Assembly: GCF_048269565.1 (NCBI RefSeq)
Contig: NZ_JBLXIK010000001.1
Coordinates: forward strand, 248,001 to 312,000
Reading direction: 5' to 3'
DNA from: Maricaulis sp048269565
GTDB taxonomy: Bacteria; Pseudomonadota; Alphaproteobacteria; Caulobacterales; Maricaulaceae
Length of the DNA: 64,000 bases
This document shows, in pieces, positions 1 to 8,378 of the stretch. The number at the start of each line of letters is the position of its first letter. The first letter of the stretch is position 1. A program made the translations under genes and the position numbers. The notes under the pieces were generated by a model. The model saw only the letters and a list, made by a program, of their open reading frames with translations. It searched no databases and was not told where the DNA came from.

Positions 1-1
1 A

Positions 2-256
2 GAGACGATCGAAACCCGCCTGCGCGAGGCGCTGGCACCGGAACTATTGCATGTCAGCGATGACAGTCATTTGCACGCGGGACATGCAGGTGCGCGGCCG
101 GGCGGTGAGAGCCATTTCACGGTCGATATCGTGTCCGGCCGGTTTGCGGGGCTGAGCCGCATCGACCGTCACCGCCTGGTCAATGCGGCGCTGGCCGGGG
201 AGCTGGCCGGGCCGATCCACGCGCTGGTGATCAAGGCGCGGGCGCCCGGCGAATAG
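2..256 (+). CDS. BolA-family protein, 5'-truncated by window edge
   Basis: The frame is open from base 2 and ends at TAG 254-256, so only the last 84 residues are visible and the true start lies outside the window. The visible part carries the BolA pattern: a beta strand ending in VSGRFAG, then RHRLVNAALAGEL, then IHALVIKARA at the C-terminus. BolA-family proteins are small, usually 80-110 residues, and act with monothiol glutaredoxins in iron-sulfur handling or as regulators. A glutaredoxin gene is present further on, but it is the dithiol GrxC type, so no direct partnership is implied. The family call is firm; the subfamily (BolA or IbaG) cannot be decided. Confidence 0.8.
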   Translation, partial: ETIETRLREALAPELLHVSDDSHLHAGHAGARPGGESHFTVDIVSGRFAGLSRIDRHRLVNAALAGELAGPIHALVIKARAPGE

Positions 257-339
257 TTCATTCGATTTCGCCGCGGCGGTGGTCCAATCGCCCCGGCGCT
301 GCGTAGACCCATGGTCGACCCTGCTGCCCTGGAGCCCCC

Positions 340-1074
340 ATGCCGAAATCTCTCGCCTCGCTTTGCCTGGTCCCGCTCATCGCCGCCACCATGGCGGGCT
401 GTGCGGCCAACGGGCTGCAACAGGCCAGTACGCTGAGCGATTATCAGAACATGCAGCCGGCCGAGCGGCGTCTGCTGCAGGTGCGCGAATGGGCCGATCC
501 GCAGGCGATGCGTTCGGTTGAGGCCATCTATATCGAACAGGCCGGTGTGGTGCCGGGCGTGGTCGAAAACAGCGGCGTTGCTCCGGAACGCTTCAATCGC
601 GTTGTCGGCAAGCTGACCCAGACCGTCTGCCGCCGCCTGGCGCGGGGCGGGTTCGAGATCACCGCGGACCCGGCGCTGGCGAGCCACCAGGTGCGGCTGA
701 ACATCACCGGGTTCGAAACCACCAATCGGGTCAGCGCCGGCGCCTCGCGGCTGATCGGTTTCGCCATTCCCGGCCCGCTCAGCCCGCGTATCCCGATCGG
801 TATCGGCGCCCTGGCGGTCGAGGGCGAAATGCTTGATGGCGACAATCGCCAGGTTGCGGCGCTGGAATGGTCCTCGCGCAATCACCTCGCCTCGAGCGGC
901 GGCTTTTCCGAGATCGGCGACGGCTATGCCCTGGCCCAGGTGTTCGCTGACAGTTTCGGCGACCTCATCGTCGAGGCCCGCAACACCGTCAGCGAGACCC
1001 GCCAGTCGACAGAGCGCGGCGTGTGCAATGACATGTTCGATGCCGCGACTGAGGCGGGTGGTCCGGCCGACTGA
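340..1074 (+). CDS. Outer-membrane-type lipoprotein, DUF3313-like
   Basis: A 244-residue protein with a lipoprotein signal peptide: a positive N-terminus, a hydrophobic stretch and a lipobox ending in MAGC, with Cys21 as the predicted lipidated residue. The mature part begins with a Ser/Gln-rich linker, then LSDYQNMQP and DPQAM, which resembles the opening of DUF3313 lipoproteins. That assignment is from memory of the family pattern and is moderate. No catalytic motif is apparent. It is followed 7 bases later by the convergent CorC-like gene, so it is probably transcribed alone. Function is unknown; an envelope location is the only safe statement. Confidence 0.75.
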   Translation: MPKSLASLCLVPLIAATMAGCAANGLQQASTLSDYQNMQPAERRLLQVREWADPQAMRSVEAIYIEQAGVVPGVVENSGVAPERFNRVVGKLTQTVCRRLARGGFEITADPALASHQVRLNITGFETTNRVSAGASRLIGFAIPGPLSPRIPIGIGALAVEGEMLDGDNRQVAALEWSSRNHLASSGGFSEIGDGYALAQVFADSFGDLIVEARNTVSETRQSTERGVCNDMFDAATEAGGPAD

Positions 1075-1081
1075 CGTGATG

Positions 1082-2353
1082 TCAGTCGGGGCTGGCGCTG
1101 ACGCGGAGCTGGGTGATCTGGTTGCGGCGGCGTTCGACGACTTCAAAGCGCACGCCATGGAACTGGAAGACCTGGCCGCGCTCGGGAATGGTCTGGGCCT
1201 CGTGAATCACCAGGCCTGCCAGCGTCACGGCTTCCTCGTCGGGCAATTGCCAGTCGAGTGCCCGGTTGAGATCGCGGATCGGCACCACACCGTCGACCAG
1301 CCAGATCCCCTCCGCCTCGGGCCGGATGCCCTCGACGGTGATGTCGTGCTCGTCCTCGATCGCGCCGACGATTTCCTCGAGGATATCCTCGAGCGTCACC
1401 AGACCCATCAGCGCACCATACTCGTCGACGACGAGGGCGAAATGCTCGCGCTTTTCACGGAAGGCATTGAGCTGGTCGAGCACTTCGGTGGTCTCCGGCA
1501 CGAACCAGGGCTCGCGCAGGATCGCCTTGATATCGATCGTCGACGGGTCGCCATCATTATCGTGCATGGCCCGGGCCAGATCGCGGGCATGCAGCACGCC
1601 GACGATATTGTCGGGATCGCCCTGGTAGAGCGGCAGACGCGTATGCGGGCTGTGCAGGGCGTCCTGGGCGATTTCCGACGCCGGAAGCTCGATATCGATC
1701 ATGTGGATGGACTTGCGATGCACCATGATGTCGTCAACGGTCAGGTCGCGCAGATCGAGCACGCCGCCGAGCATGTCGCGGTCATTTTTGACCACGCCGC
1801 CTTCCTCGTGATGCAGCGCGATGGTGCCGCGCAATTCGTCATGGGCCGACAGGACCGGGCCTTCAACGGTGGCGCCGAACAGGCGCAGCACGCCGCGCAC
1901 GATCGCCTGCACCGCGCCGACGATCGGTGCGAAGACGCGCACGATGACCAGCACCGGGCGCGACACGGCCAGGGCGAAACGCTCGGGATTGGACAGGGCA
2001 TAGGTCTTGGGCATCACCTCGGCGAAGACCAGTACCAGCACCGTCATCACTGCCGTCGCGATCCAGACGCTGTGCTCGCCGCCGAGCAGGCGGGCAAACA
2101 ATTGCCCTGTCAGCATCGAGGCGGCGATATTGACCAGATTATTGCCGAGCAGCAGCGATCCCAGCAGGCCTTCGCCATCGCTGATCAGGCGATTGACCCG
2201 GGCTGCGGCCGGGTTCTTGTCGCGCTCAAGCTGCAGGATGCGGGCGCGTGATGTCGCGGTCAGCGAGGTTTCCGAACCCGAGAAAAAGGCCGACAGACAA
2301 AGCAGGCCGAGAATCAGCAGGGCGGGGCCAATCAGGCTCCAGTCGAGGCTCAT
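1082..2353 (-). CDS. HlyC/CorC-family membrane protein (DUF21-CBS-CorC_HlyC)
   Basis: 423 residues. The N-terminal third is a DUF21 membrane domain opening with LLILGLLCLSAFFSGSETSL, the usual first helix with the FSGSE motif. A CBS-domain pair follows at about residues 205-330 (DIMVHRKSIHMIDI and FALVVDEYGALMGLVTLEDI). The C-terminal CorC_HlyC domain includes EGIWLVDGVVPIRDLN. Family members are linked to magnesium or cobalt tolerance and efflux. The start codon overlaps the aroB stop by four bases (ATGA), so the gene is translationally coupled to aroB and is the third gene of an aroK-aroB-corC-like operon. Substrate is not shown by the sequence. Confidence 0.9.
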   Translation of the reverse strand: MSLDWSLIGPALLILGLLCLSAFFSGSETSLTATSRARILQLERDKNPAAARVNRLISDGEGLLGSLLLGNNLVNIAASMLTGQLFARLLGGEHSVWIATAVMTVLVLVFAEVMPKTYALSNPERFALAVSRPVLVIVRVFAPIVGAVQAIVRGVLRLFGATVEGPVLSAHDELRGTIALHHEEGGVVKNDRDMLGGVLDLRDLTVDDIMVHRKSIHMIDIELPASEIAQDALHSPHTRLPLYQGDPDNIVGVLHARDLARAMHDNDGDPSTIDIKAILREPWFVPETTEVLDQLNAFREKREHFALVVDEYGALMGLVTLEDILEEIVGAIEDEHDITVEGIRPEAEGIWLVDGVVPIRDLNRALDWQLPDEEAVTLAGLVIHEAQTIPERGQVFQFHGVRFEVVERRRNQITQLRVSASPD

Positions 2354-3453
2354 GAGAGCGAAGTCTCCAAAAATGCGACGAGATGCGTCGCGTCAATCCT
2401 AGGGTCTATCCAGGCTTTGCCAATCCCCCGGGCCAGAATCAAGGTGATTTCCCCGGCCTGGTTCTTCTTGTCATCGCGCATCCGCGCCACCAGACGGGCA
2501 GCGTCCCAGTCCTTGTGCGCCAGGCTGGCGGCATTCCACGGCAGGCCGACCGTGCGCAAATGCGCCTCAACGCGATCGGCATCGCTGGCCGGGCATTCGC
2601 CGCGGGCAACCGAATAGCGAAAGGCCAGGGCAATACCGGCCGCGACGGCCTCGCCGTGGCGAATGGCGTCCTTGGGCGCCTCCGCCTCGAAGGCATGGGC
2701 GAAGGTGTGGCCGAGATTGAGCAGGGCGCGATTGCCATGTTCCAGCTCGTCCTCGGCGACAATGCGGGCCTTGAAGGCGACCGCATCGGCGATGGCGCGG
2801 GCCAGCGGCGCGCCCTGCAGCACGCCGGCTCCAGCCGCGTCGAGGCGTTCGAACATAGGCTCATCGCCGATCAAAGCCGCCTTGACGATCTCGGCATAGC
2901 CGGCGCGGCGTTCGCGCTCGGGCAGGGTGGCGAGCAGGCCGGTGTCGGCGATCACCAGGCGCGGCTGGTGGAAGGCGCCGGCGAAATTCTTGCCCTGGCG
3001 GGTATTGATCCCGGTCTTGCCGCCGACCGAGCTGTCGACCTGGGCCAGCAGCGTCGTCGGGATCTGGATGAAGTCGACGCCGCGCTTGGTCACCGCTGCG
3101 GCAAAACCGGTCAGGTCGCCGATCACGCCGCCGCCCAGCGCGATCACTGCCTCGGAGCGTTCGATATTGCGTTCCAGCAAGGCATCGACCAGCTGTTCCA
3201 GCCCGGCAAAGCTCTTGGCGCGCTCACCGGGCTCCATCACGATCGGGTCGCAGGCGAGGCCGGCGGCGGCCAGCAGTGTGATGACGCGCTCGAGATGCAG
3301 CGGCGCGATATGGCTGTCGGTGACGAGGATGGCGCGTTTGCGCGGAAAGAAGCCGGCCAGGCGGTCTGCGGCGGCATCCAGGGCGCCATCGCCGACCAGC
3401 ACATCATAGGCCCGCGACCCAAGGCCGACCGGAACTGTCAGAACTGAACTCAC
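2350..3453 (-). CDS. aroB: 3-dehydroquinate synthase
   Basis: 367 residues, typical length. It converts DAHP to 3-dehydroquinate, the second step of the shikimate pathway, using NAD and a divalent metal in the cytoplasm. The NAD/phosphate-binding segment GGGVIGDLTGFAAA is present, followed by QIPTTLLAQVDSSVGGKTGIN. The expected metal-ligand regions LNLGHTFAHAFE and RHGEAVAAGIALA supply the two histidines. The start overlaps the aroK stop by four bases, and the stop overlaps the next gene's start, so translation through the operon is coupled. No unusual features. Confidence 0.97.
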   Translation of the reverse strand: MSSVLTVPVGLGSRAYDVLVGDGALDAAADRLAGFFPRKRAILVTDSHIAPLHLERVITLLAAAGLACDPIVMEPGERAKSFAGLEQLVDALLERNIERSEAVIALGGGVIGDLTGFAAAVTKRGVDFIQIPTTLLAQVDSSVGGKTGINTRQGKNFAGAFHQPRLVIADTGLLATLPERERRAGYAEIVKAALIGDEPMFERLDAAGAGVLQGAPLARAIADAVAFKARIVAEDELEHGNRALLNLGHTFAHAFEAEAPKDAIRHGEAVAAGIALAFRYSVARGECPASDADRVEAHLRTVGLPWNAASLAHKDWDAARLVARMRDDKKNQAGEITLILARGIGKAWIDPRIDATHLVAFLETSLS

Positions 3454-3989
3454 GCGTCCGTCTCCCGGGCTTGCAGGGCGGCGAGAATGGCCTCGGCCGT
3501 TGCCTGATGTGTGCCCGCCGAGGCATCGATATGGATATCGGCCTCGGCATAGGCAGGCTGGCGGGTTTCGAGCAGGCGTTCAAGGATGACGGCCGGATCG
3601 CCCTCGCGCAGCAGCGGCCGGGTATCACGCCGGCCGACCCGCGCCGCCAGGGTCGCGACATCGGCCTGCAGCCAGATCGAGATGGCGCGCTCCTTGACCA
3701 GCGCCCGCGTCTGCGGATCGACAAAGGCGCCGCCGCCCAGCGCCAGCACCATGGGCGGTTCATCGAGCAGGCGCGCGATCACCCGGCGTTCGCCATCGCG
3801 GAAGGCGGCCTCGCCGAAATCCTCGAAAATATCGCTGACCGTCCGGCCGGCGGCGCGTTCGATTTCATGGTCGGCATCGGCAAAGGGACGTTCCATCGCC
3901 GTCGCCAGACGGCGGCCGACCGTGGTCTTGCCGGCGCCCATCAGCCCGATCAGGACAATGGAATGATCTTGTAAAGCAGTACGGGTCAT
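3450..3989 (-). CDS. aroK: Shikimate kinase
   Basis: 179 residues from the ATG at 3989, chosen because GAAGG sits just upstream and the P-loop then falls near the N-terminus. A longer open frame reaching 4157 has no family support. The enzyme phosphorylates the 3-hydroxyl of shikimate with ATP. Visible motifs are the P-loop GLMGAGKTTVGRRLA, the shikimate-binding DADHEIE, the GGGAF segment, and the lid-region RRDTRPLL. It is the first gene of the aroK-aroB-corC-like operon, divergent from the small membrane gene at 4096; the 106-base gap must hold both promoters. Confidence 0.96.
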   Translation of the reverse strand: MTRTALQDHSIVLIGLMGAGKTTVGRRLATAMERPFADADHEIERAAGRTVSDIFEDFGEAAFRDGERRVIARLLDEPPMVLALGGGAFVDPQTRALVKERAISIWLQADVATLAARVGRRDTRPLLREGDPAVILERLLETRQPAYAEADIHIDASAGTHQATAEAILAALQARETDA

Positions 3990-4095
3990 GCCTTCGGTAT
4001 AAAGCGTCTGGAAATCGCCGCAATCGGGGTTACCCTTGTCGCGCGGATGTTTGCCATGCTGGTGGCGCACCAATTGCACATGGGAAGGTGAATTC

Positions 4096-4236
4096 ATGCG
4101 GGGATTTCTGGTCGGCCTGGTGATTATCGTCGGCATTGTCGCGGCGGGCTTTGGCACGCTGGTTGTTATCGCGAACGGTCTTGAGCCGTCGCAGGAGGAA
4201 GTACGTGTCGAGCTGGACGATAATTTTCCGCGCTAG
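4096..4236 (+). CDS. Small single-pass membrane protein, 46 aa
   Basis: A 46-residue protein starting at ATG 4096, supported by GGGAAGG about six bases upstream. Residues 3-26 form one hydrophobic helix (FLVGLVIIVGIVAAGFGTLV), followed by an acidic tail of about 18 residues. No family is recognised. Its 3' end overlaps the start of the next gene by 32 bases in another frame, and a strong AGGAGG for that gene lies inside this one, so the two are probably co-translated. A role in the inner membrane is inferred only from the helix. Confidence 0.65.
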   Translation: MRGFLVGLVIIVGIVAAGFGTLVVIANGLEPSQEEVRVELDDNFPR

Positions 4237-5830
4237 CGGTCTGGCCCTGATGCTGGGGGGCACCGCCCTCGCCCAGGGACCGATCGAAGTTCAAAGCCTC
4301 GACGCGCTTGACCCGCTCGAAGTGGGCCTGCCCGACGCGGCATTGGGGATCTCGTTGTGGGATGGCAGCGATGCCGACATGGCCAGTCGGGTCCTGACCC
4401 TGCTGCCCGGGGCTGACGGCGCCGGCTATGCCTCGCCTGCCCTGGCCGAGCTGTCACGCTCCGTGCTGAGTTCGGGCGGCTATCCGCCTGCAGGCGGGCG
4501 CGGCGATCCCGGCCTGCCGGTGGTGCGCGCTGACCGTCTGCTTGCAGCGGGCGGCGTGTTCGAGGCCTATGACCTGCTCGAGCGCACCCCCAATCTCAAC
4601 CAGAATGAAGCCTTGTCCCGCCTGCATGCCGAGCTCGCCTTTGCGACCGGCAATGCCCGCAATGCCTGCCATACGGCCGATGCCCTGCTGCGCGGCCGTG
4701 AGCAGGCCTACTGGCTGCGGGCGCGGGCCTTCTGTCTCGCCCTGGACGGTCAGGACAGCGCTGCCGAGCTGACGGCGGAACTGGCGCGCAATGCCGGCGA
4801 GGATGCCGGCTATGACGCGCTGTTGTTTGCGCTCACGCTTGAGGGCGCAGCGCCGCAACCTCTGCCGGTGATCGATTCCGGTCTCAAGCTGGCCATGGCC
4901 TTCCAGCTCGACGCCGATACCGAACTGGAGGCCCTCGACCTGGCGGGCGCGCCGGGCTGGCTGCAGCGCTTCGTGCATGGCCGCGCCGCACCGACACCGG
5001 TGCCGGCCAGCGAGCCGGCGGAAGCCCTGGCTGCAGCCCTGGCCCTGTCCGGCGTCGAACGTACGGCCGCTCTCGAGGCGGTGCTCGTGCAGGGCGCCGA
5101 CCGTGCCATCGCAGCGAGCGCCCTGTCGGGCCTGCTCGACGATGCCGTCTCCGGCGGCGAGTTTGCCGCTGCGGCGCGCCGTTATGGCCGCGAGGTTCAC
5201 ACCCTGCCGCTGACACGCGAAACCCTCGGCGATGGCTATCGCTTTGCGCTGGCCGCGCTGCTGGCCGGCGATGTGCCGACGGCCTCCCACTGGCGCAATG
5301 CCCTGATGGACGGGCCGCCACTGCCGCCGGTGCCGCAGTTCGATGAAACCGGCAAGCCGCTCGATCCGATCGCCGCGACCCTGTCTGCCCCGGTGCCGCC
5401 GGCCTGGGTGCCACCATCACCACGCCGCATGGTCAATCTCGACCTGGCGCTGGCGATTGCCCGCGATCGTGTCGCCGGCGATCAGGCCGCCGCCCTGCTG
5501 GCTGCGCATTTCGAAGCCTATGGCAATGGTGCACTGCCCGATTTGCTGGCGCTGCAGCGGTTGGGTGCCAGTGCGATCAGCGGGGTGCGCCCGGCTCTGC
5601 TGCAGCTGGCACCGGTCTCGGTGGGGCCCGAAGTCCTGGCGATGGAGGCGGCCGAACGCGCCAATGCCGGTGCCGAGGCGGCCCTGCTGGCCATCGCCGG
5701 TCTGGCCCGGGGCGGGGCACAGCCGAATGCAGCGACATTGAGCCGCTGCGTTGCGGTGCTCGATTCGCTCGGCCTGCGCCGTGCGGCGCTTGAGATCCTG
5801 CTGGAACGGCTGGTGGCGAGGGCGGTGTGA
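4205..5830 (+). CDS. Secreted/periplasmic helical-repeat protein of unknown function
   Basis: 541 residues from GTG 4205, preferred because AGGAGG lies seven bases upstream and the protein then opens with a plausible signal peptide ending LMLGGTALAQG. The rest is Ala/Leu-rich and alpha-helical, with TPR-like spacing around residues 110-200 (LLAAGGVFEAYDLLERTP and LHAELAFATGNARNACHTADAL); no exact repeat unit was fixed. There is no catalytic motif. The stop overlaps the xerD start (GTGA), so the pair is coupled. Similar proteins in this position are usually left as hypothetical. An envelope scaffold or assembly role is possible but not shown. Confidence 0.7.
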   Translation: MSSWTIIFRASGLALMLGGTALAQGPIEVQSLDALDPLEVGLPDAALGISLWDGSDADMASRVLTLLPGADGAGYASPALAELSRSVLSSGGYPPAGGRGDPGLPVVRADRLLAAGGVFEAYDLLERTPNLNQNEALSRLHAELAFATGNARNACHTADALLRGREQAYWLRARAFCLALDGQDSAAELTAELARNAGEDAGYDALLFALTLEGAAPQPLPVIDSGLKLAMAFQLDADTELEALDLAGAPGWLQRFVHGRAAPTPVPASEPAEALAAALALSGVERTAALEAVLVQGADRAIAASALSGLLDDAVSGGEFAAAARRYGREVHTLPLTRETLGDGYRFALAALLAGDVPTASHWRNALMDGPPLPPVPQFDETGKPLDPIAATLSAPVPPAWVPPSPRRMVNLDLALAIARDRVAGDQAAALLAAHFEAYGNGALPDLLALQRLGASAISGVRPALLQLAPVSVGPEVLAMEAAERANAGAEAALLAIAGLARGGAQPNAATLSRCVAVLDSLGLRRAALEILLERLVARAV

Positions 5831-6753
5831 GCAGCGGTCCGGAGATCGACCTCTTCCTCGACATGATGGCCGCCGAGCGCGGTGCTGCCAAGAATACACT
5901 CGACGCCTATGCCCGCGACCTGAACGATGTCTCGGCCCGGCTCGCCGCGCGTGGCGTCCAGCTGGCGCAGGCGACGACGCCGGATCTGGAAGGAGTGCTG
6001 GCGGAGATTGAATCCGATGGGCTGTCAGCGGCGACGGCGGCGCGTCGCCTGTCGGCGATGAAGCGCTTCTATCGCTTCCTGCTCTCCGAGGGGCGCCGCA
6101 GCGATGATCCCTGCACGCCGCTGCACGGACCGAAACAGGGCCGCAGCCTGCCGAAGATTCTCAGCGAAGCCGATGTCGATGCCCTGTTTGCCGCCACTGC
6201 CGGACTGCCGGGCCCGTCGGGCCTGCGCACCCGGGCTCTGCTGGAAATCCTCTATGCCGGCGGCTTGCGCGTCACCGAACTGGTGTCGCTGCCGCTGAGC
6301 GCTTTCATCCAGAGCGAGCGCTGCATTTTCGTCACCGGCAAGGGCGGGCGCGAGCGGCTGGTGCCGCTGACGGCTTCGGCGCTTGAGGCGATGGCGGCCT
6401 ATCGCGAGGTCCGTGCCGCGCATCTGCCGCCCGCCAGATCCGGCGCGCAAAAGGCGCAACGCTTCCTGTTTCCCTCGCGCACGGCCAAGTCCGGTCATCT
6501 CACCCGCGAGCGCTTCGCCCAGATCCTGCAGGAGGTCGCCCTGGCCGCCGGCCTTGATCCGGCCCGCGTCTCGCCGCACGTGCTGCGCCATGCCTTCGCG
6601 ACGCATCTGCTGGCGCGCGGTGCCGATCTGCGCTCGGTCCAGCTCTTGCTGGGCCATGCCGATGTCTCGACGACGCAGATCTATACCCATGTGCTCGACG
6701 AGCGTCTGAAATCCCTGGTCGAGACCGCGCATCCGCTGGCACGCAAGCGCTGA
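5827..6753 (+). CDS. xerD: Tyrosine recombinase XerD
   Basis: 308 residues, GTG start overlapping the preceding stop. XerC and XerD resolve chromosome dimers at dif during division. The N-terminal SAM-like core-binding domain spans about residues 5-90. The catalytic residues are all visible: Arg148 (GGLRVTEL), Lys172 (TGKGGRERLVPL), His251 and Arg254 (SPHVLRHAFATHLL), His277 (LLGHADVSTTQ) and nucleophile Tyr286 (QIYTHV). XerD rather than XerC is chosen from the location beside aroK and accA, common in alphaproteobacteria; the sequence alone does not separate them with certainty. Confidence 0.9.
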   Translation: MSSGPEIDLFLDMMAAERGAAKNTLDAYARDLNDVSARLAARGVQLAQATTPDLEGVLAEIESDGLSAATAARRLSAMKRFYRFLLSEGRRSDDPCTPLHGPKQGRSLPKILSEADVDALFAATAGLPGPSGLRTRALLEILYAGGLRVTELVSLPLSAFIQSERCIFVTGKGGRERLVPLTASALEAMAAYREVRAAHLPPARSGAQKAQRFLFPSRTAKSGHLTRERFAQILQEVALAAGLDPARVSPHVLRHAFATHLLARGADLRSVQLLLGHADVSTTQIYTHVLDERLKSLVETAHPLARKR

Positions 6754-6862
6754 GGCCTGCCCGGTTCGGCCGCTGCCGGCTGACAGTATTGCGGGCTTGT
6801 GACGCCCGGCTCGGCTGGTTAGGTTCAGCGCCTTCTGAAACGTCCACAGGCGTTAAACCGGC

Positions 6863-7846
6863 ATGTCCGATCCTACGCGTACCTATCTCGATTTCGAACG
6901 GCCGCTGGCCGAGCTGGAAGCCAAGATCGAAGAGCTTGAAACGCTCTCCGCTGCGGGCGGCGATGACGCGCCCGACATGGCTGAAGAGACGGCGAGACTG
7001 CGCCAGAAGGCGTCGGAACAGCTCGCCACCCTCTATGGCAAGCTCGACCCCTGGCGCAAGACGCTGGTCGCGCGCCATCCCGAGCGGCCGCATTTCCGCG
7101 ATTATCGCAAGGCGCTGATCGAGGATTTCGAGGAGTTGTGCGGTGACCGCCGTTTCTCCGAGGATGCCGCCATTGTCGGCGGACTCGGCCGTTTTCGCGG
7201 GCGTTCCGTGGTCGTGATCGGCCATGAGAAGGGCCATGATACCGAAAGCCGTCTGCACCATAATTTCGGCATGGCGCGGCCCGAGGGTTATCGCAAGGCG
7301 ATCCGGCTGATGGATCTGGCCGAGAAATTCAATCTGCCCGTTCTCACCTTCGTCGATACCGCTGGTGCCTATCCTGGCCTTGGTGCTGAAGAGCGCGGCC
7401 AGGCGGAAGCGATTGCACGTTCGACCGAGCGCTGCCTGACGCTCGGCACGCCGCTGATTTCGGTCATCACCGGCGAGGGTGGTTCCGGCGGCGCGGTGGC
7501 GCTGGCCAGCGCCAATACCGTGATGATGCTGGAGCATTCGATCTATTCGGTGATCTCGCCGGAAGGCTGTGCCTCGATCCTGTGGAAGGACCAGGCCAAG
7601 GCCAAGGACGCCGCCGTGGCGATGAAGATCACGGCGCCCGACCTCCTCGGCTTCAAGATCATTGACGAGATCATTCCCGAACCGATCGGCGGCGCTCACC
7701 GTCACCCGGTCGAGACCATGCGTTCGGTCGGCAATGCCATCGAGGCCCATCTCGCCAAGCTTGATGGCCTGTCGGACAAGGAATTGCGCCAGCAACGCCG
7801 CGAACGCTTCCTGGCGATCGGCCGTGCCGGCGGCGGTGCGTTCTAG
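6863..7846 (+). CDS. accA: Acetyl-CoA carboxylase carboxyltransferase subunit alpha
   Basis: 327 residues, slightly longer than the roughly 319 of the E. coli protein. It forms the carboxyltransferase with AccD and moves carboxyl from biotin to acetyl-CoA, making malonyl-CoA for fatty acid synthesis. Family signatures are YLDFERPLAELE near the start, GRFRGRSVVVIGHEKG, FGMARPEGYRKA, TFVDTAGAYPGLGAEERGQ, GEGGSGGAVALA and SPEGCASILWKD. It is preceded by a 109-base gap in which TTGTGA and TTAGGT could form a promoter, and ends facing the GNAT gene. No anomalies. Confidence 0.97.
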   Translation: MSDPTRTYLDFERPLAELEAKIEELETLSAAGGDDAPDMAEETARLRQKASEQLATLYGKLDPWRKTLVARHPERPHFRDYRKALIEDFEELCGDRRFSEDAAIVGGLGRFRGRSVVVIGHEKGHDTESRLHHNFGMARPEGYRKAIRLMDLAEKFNLPVLTFVDTAGAYPGLGAEERGQAEAIARSTERCLTLGTPLISVITGEGGSGGAVALASANTVMMLEHSIYSVISPEGCASILWKDQAKAKDAAVAMKITAPDLLGFKIIDEIIPEPIGGAHRHPVETMRSVGNAIEAHLAKLDGLSDKELRQQRRERFLAIGRAGGGAF

Positions 7847-7889
7847 GCAGTCCGGTCCGGACACTGCCGCACGCCTGCCCGAGCCCGTT

Positions 7890-8378
7890 TTAAAGCGTCA
7901 CTTCCAGCCAGGGCAGTTCCCGTCCCTTGAACACGTCCGAGGCGCGCATCTCGACGCGGCGGGCGCCCATGTGCAGGTAGGCGGCTTCCGCATAGGGGTC
8001 GGACAGGATCGTCATGACCGGCAAGCCCAGCGCCTTCAATTGTGCCTTGGCGTGCTCAAACAGCGCCCGGCCAGCGCCCGTCCCGATCGCCTCGGGTTCA
8101 ATGAACAGCAAATCGAGTGCGCCGCCATGGCCAGCAGGGTCGATCTGGCAGACGCCCAGCACAACGCCGTCCGCCGATTCAGCGACGGTCGCATGACCCT
8201 CGCGGATGGCATCACCGGTGACACGCAGATAGGGCGCAACCGCGTCCATGAACGCCGCGTCATAGCCCCAATAAGCCTTGGAGCGCAGACAGAGCGCTGA
8301 CAGTGCCGCTTCCTCGCCCGGGCGGGCGGGACGAAGCCGGATATCAGGCCTGGGCGTCTTGGCTGTCGATCGCGCCAT
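7890..8378 (-). CDS. GNAT-family N-acetyltransferase
   Basis: 162 residues from ATG 8378. The acetyl-CoA-binding region reads LDLLFIEPEAIGTGAGRALFEHAKAQ, a recognisable Q/R-x-x-G-x-G/A variant, followed by the C-terminal beta strands typical of GNAT. The substrate is unknown. The chosen start lies 35 bases inside the end of secA and has no good ribosome binding site, so translation may depend on ribosomes finishing secA; the open frame runs further upstream but only as a shadow of secA. It lies directly downstream of secA on the same strand and is convergent with accA. Confidence 0.8.
   Translation of the reverse strand: MARSTAKTPRPDIRLRPARPGEEAALSALCLRSKAYWGYDAAFMDAVAPYLRVTGDAIREGHATVAESADGVVLGVCQIDPAGHGGALDLLFIEPEAIGTGAGRALFEHAKAQLKALGLPVMTILSDPYAEAAYLHMGARRVEMRASDVFKGRELPWLEVTL

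Noticed and set aside
833..2251. 472-codon plus-strand open frame
   Set aside because: Runs across the lipoprotein gene end and antisense to the CorC-like gene; no family pattern.
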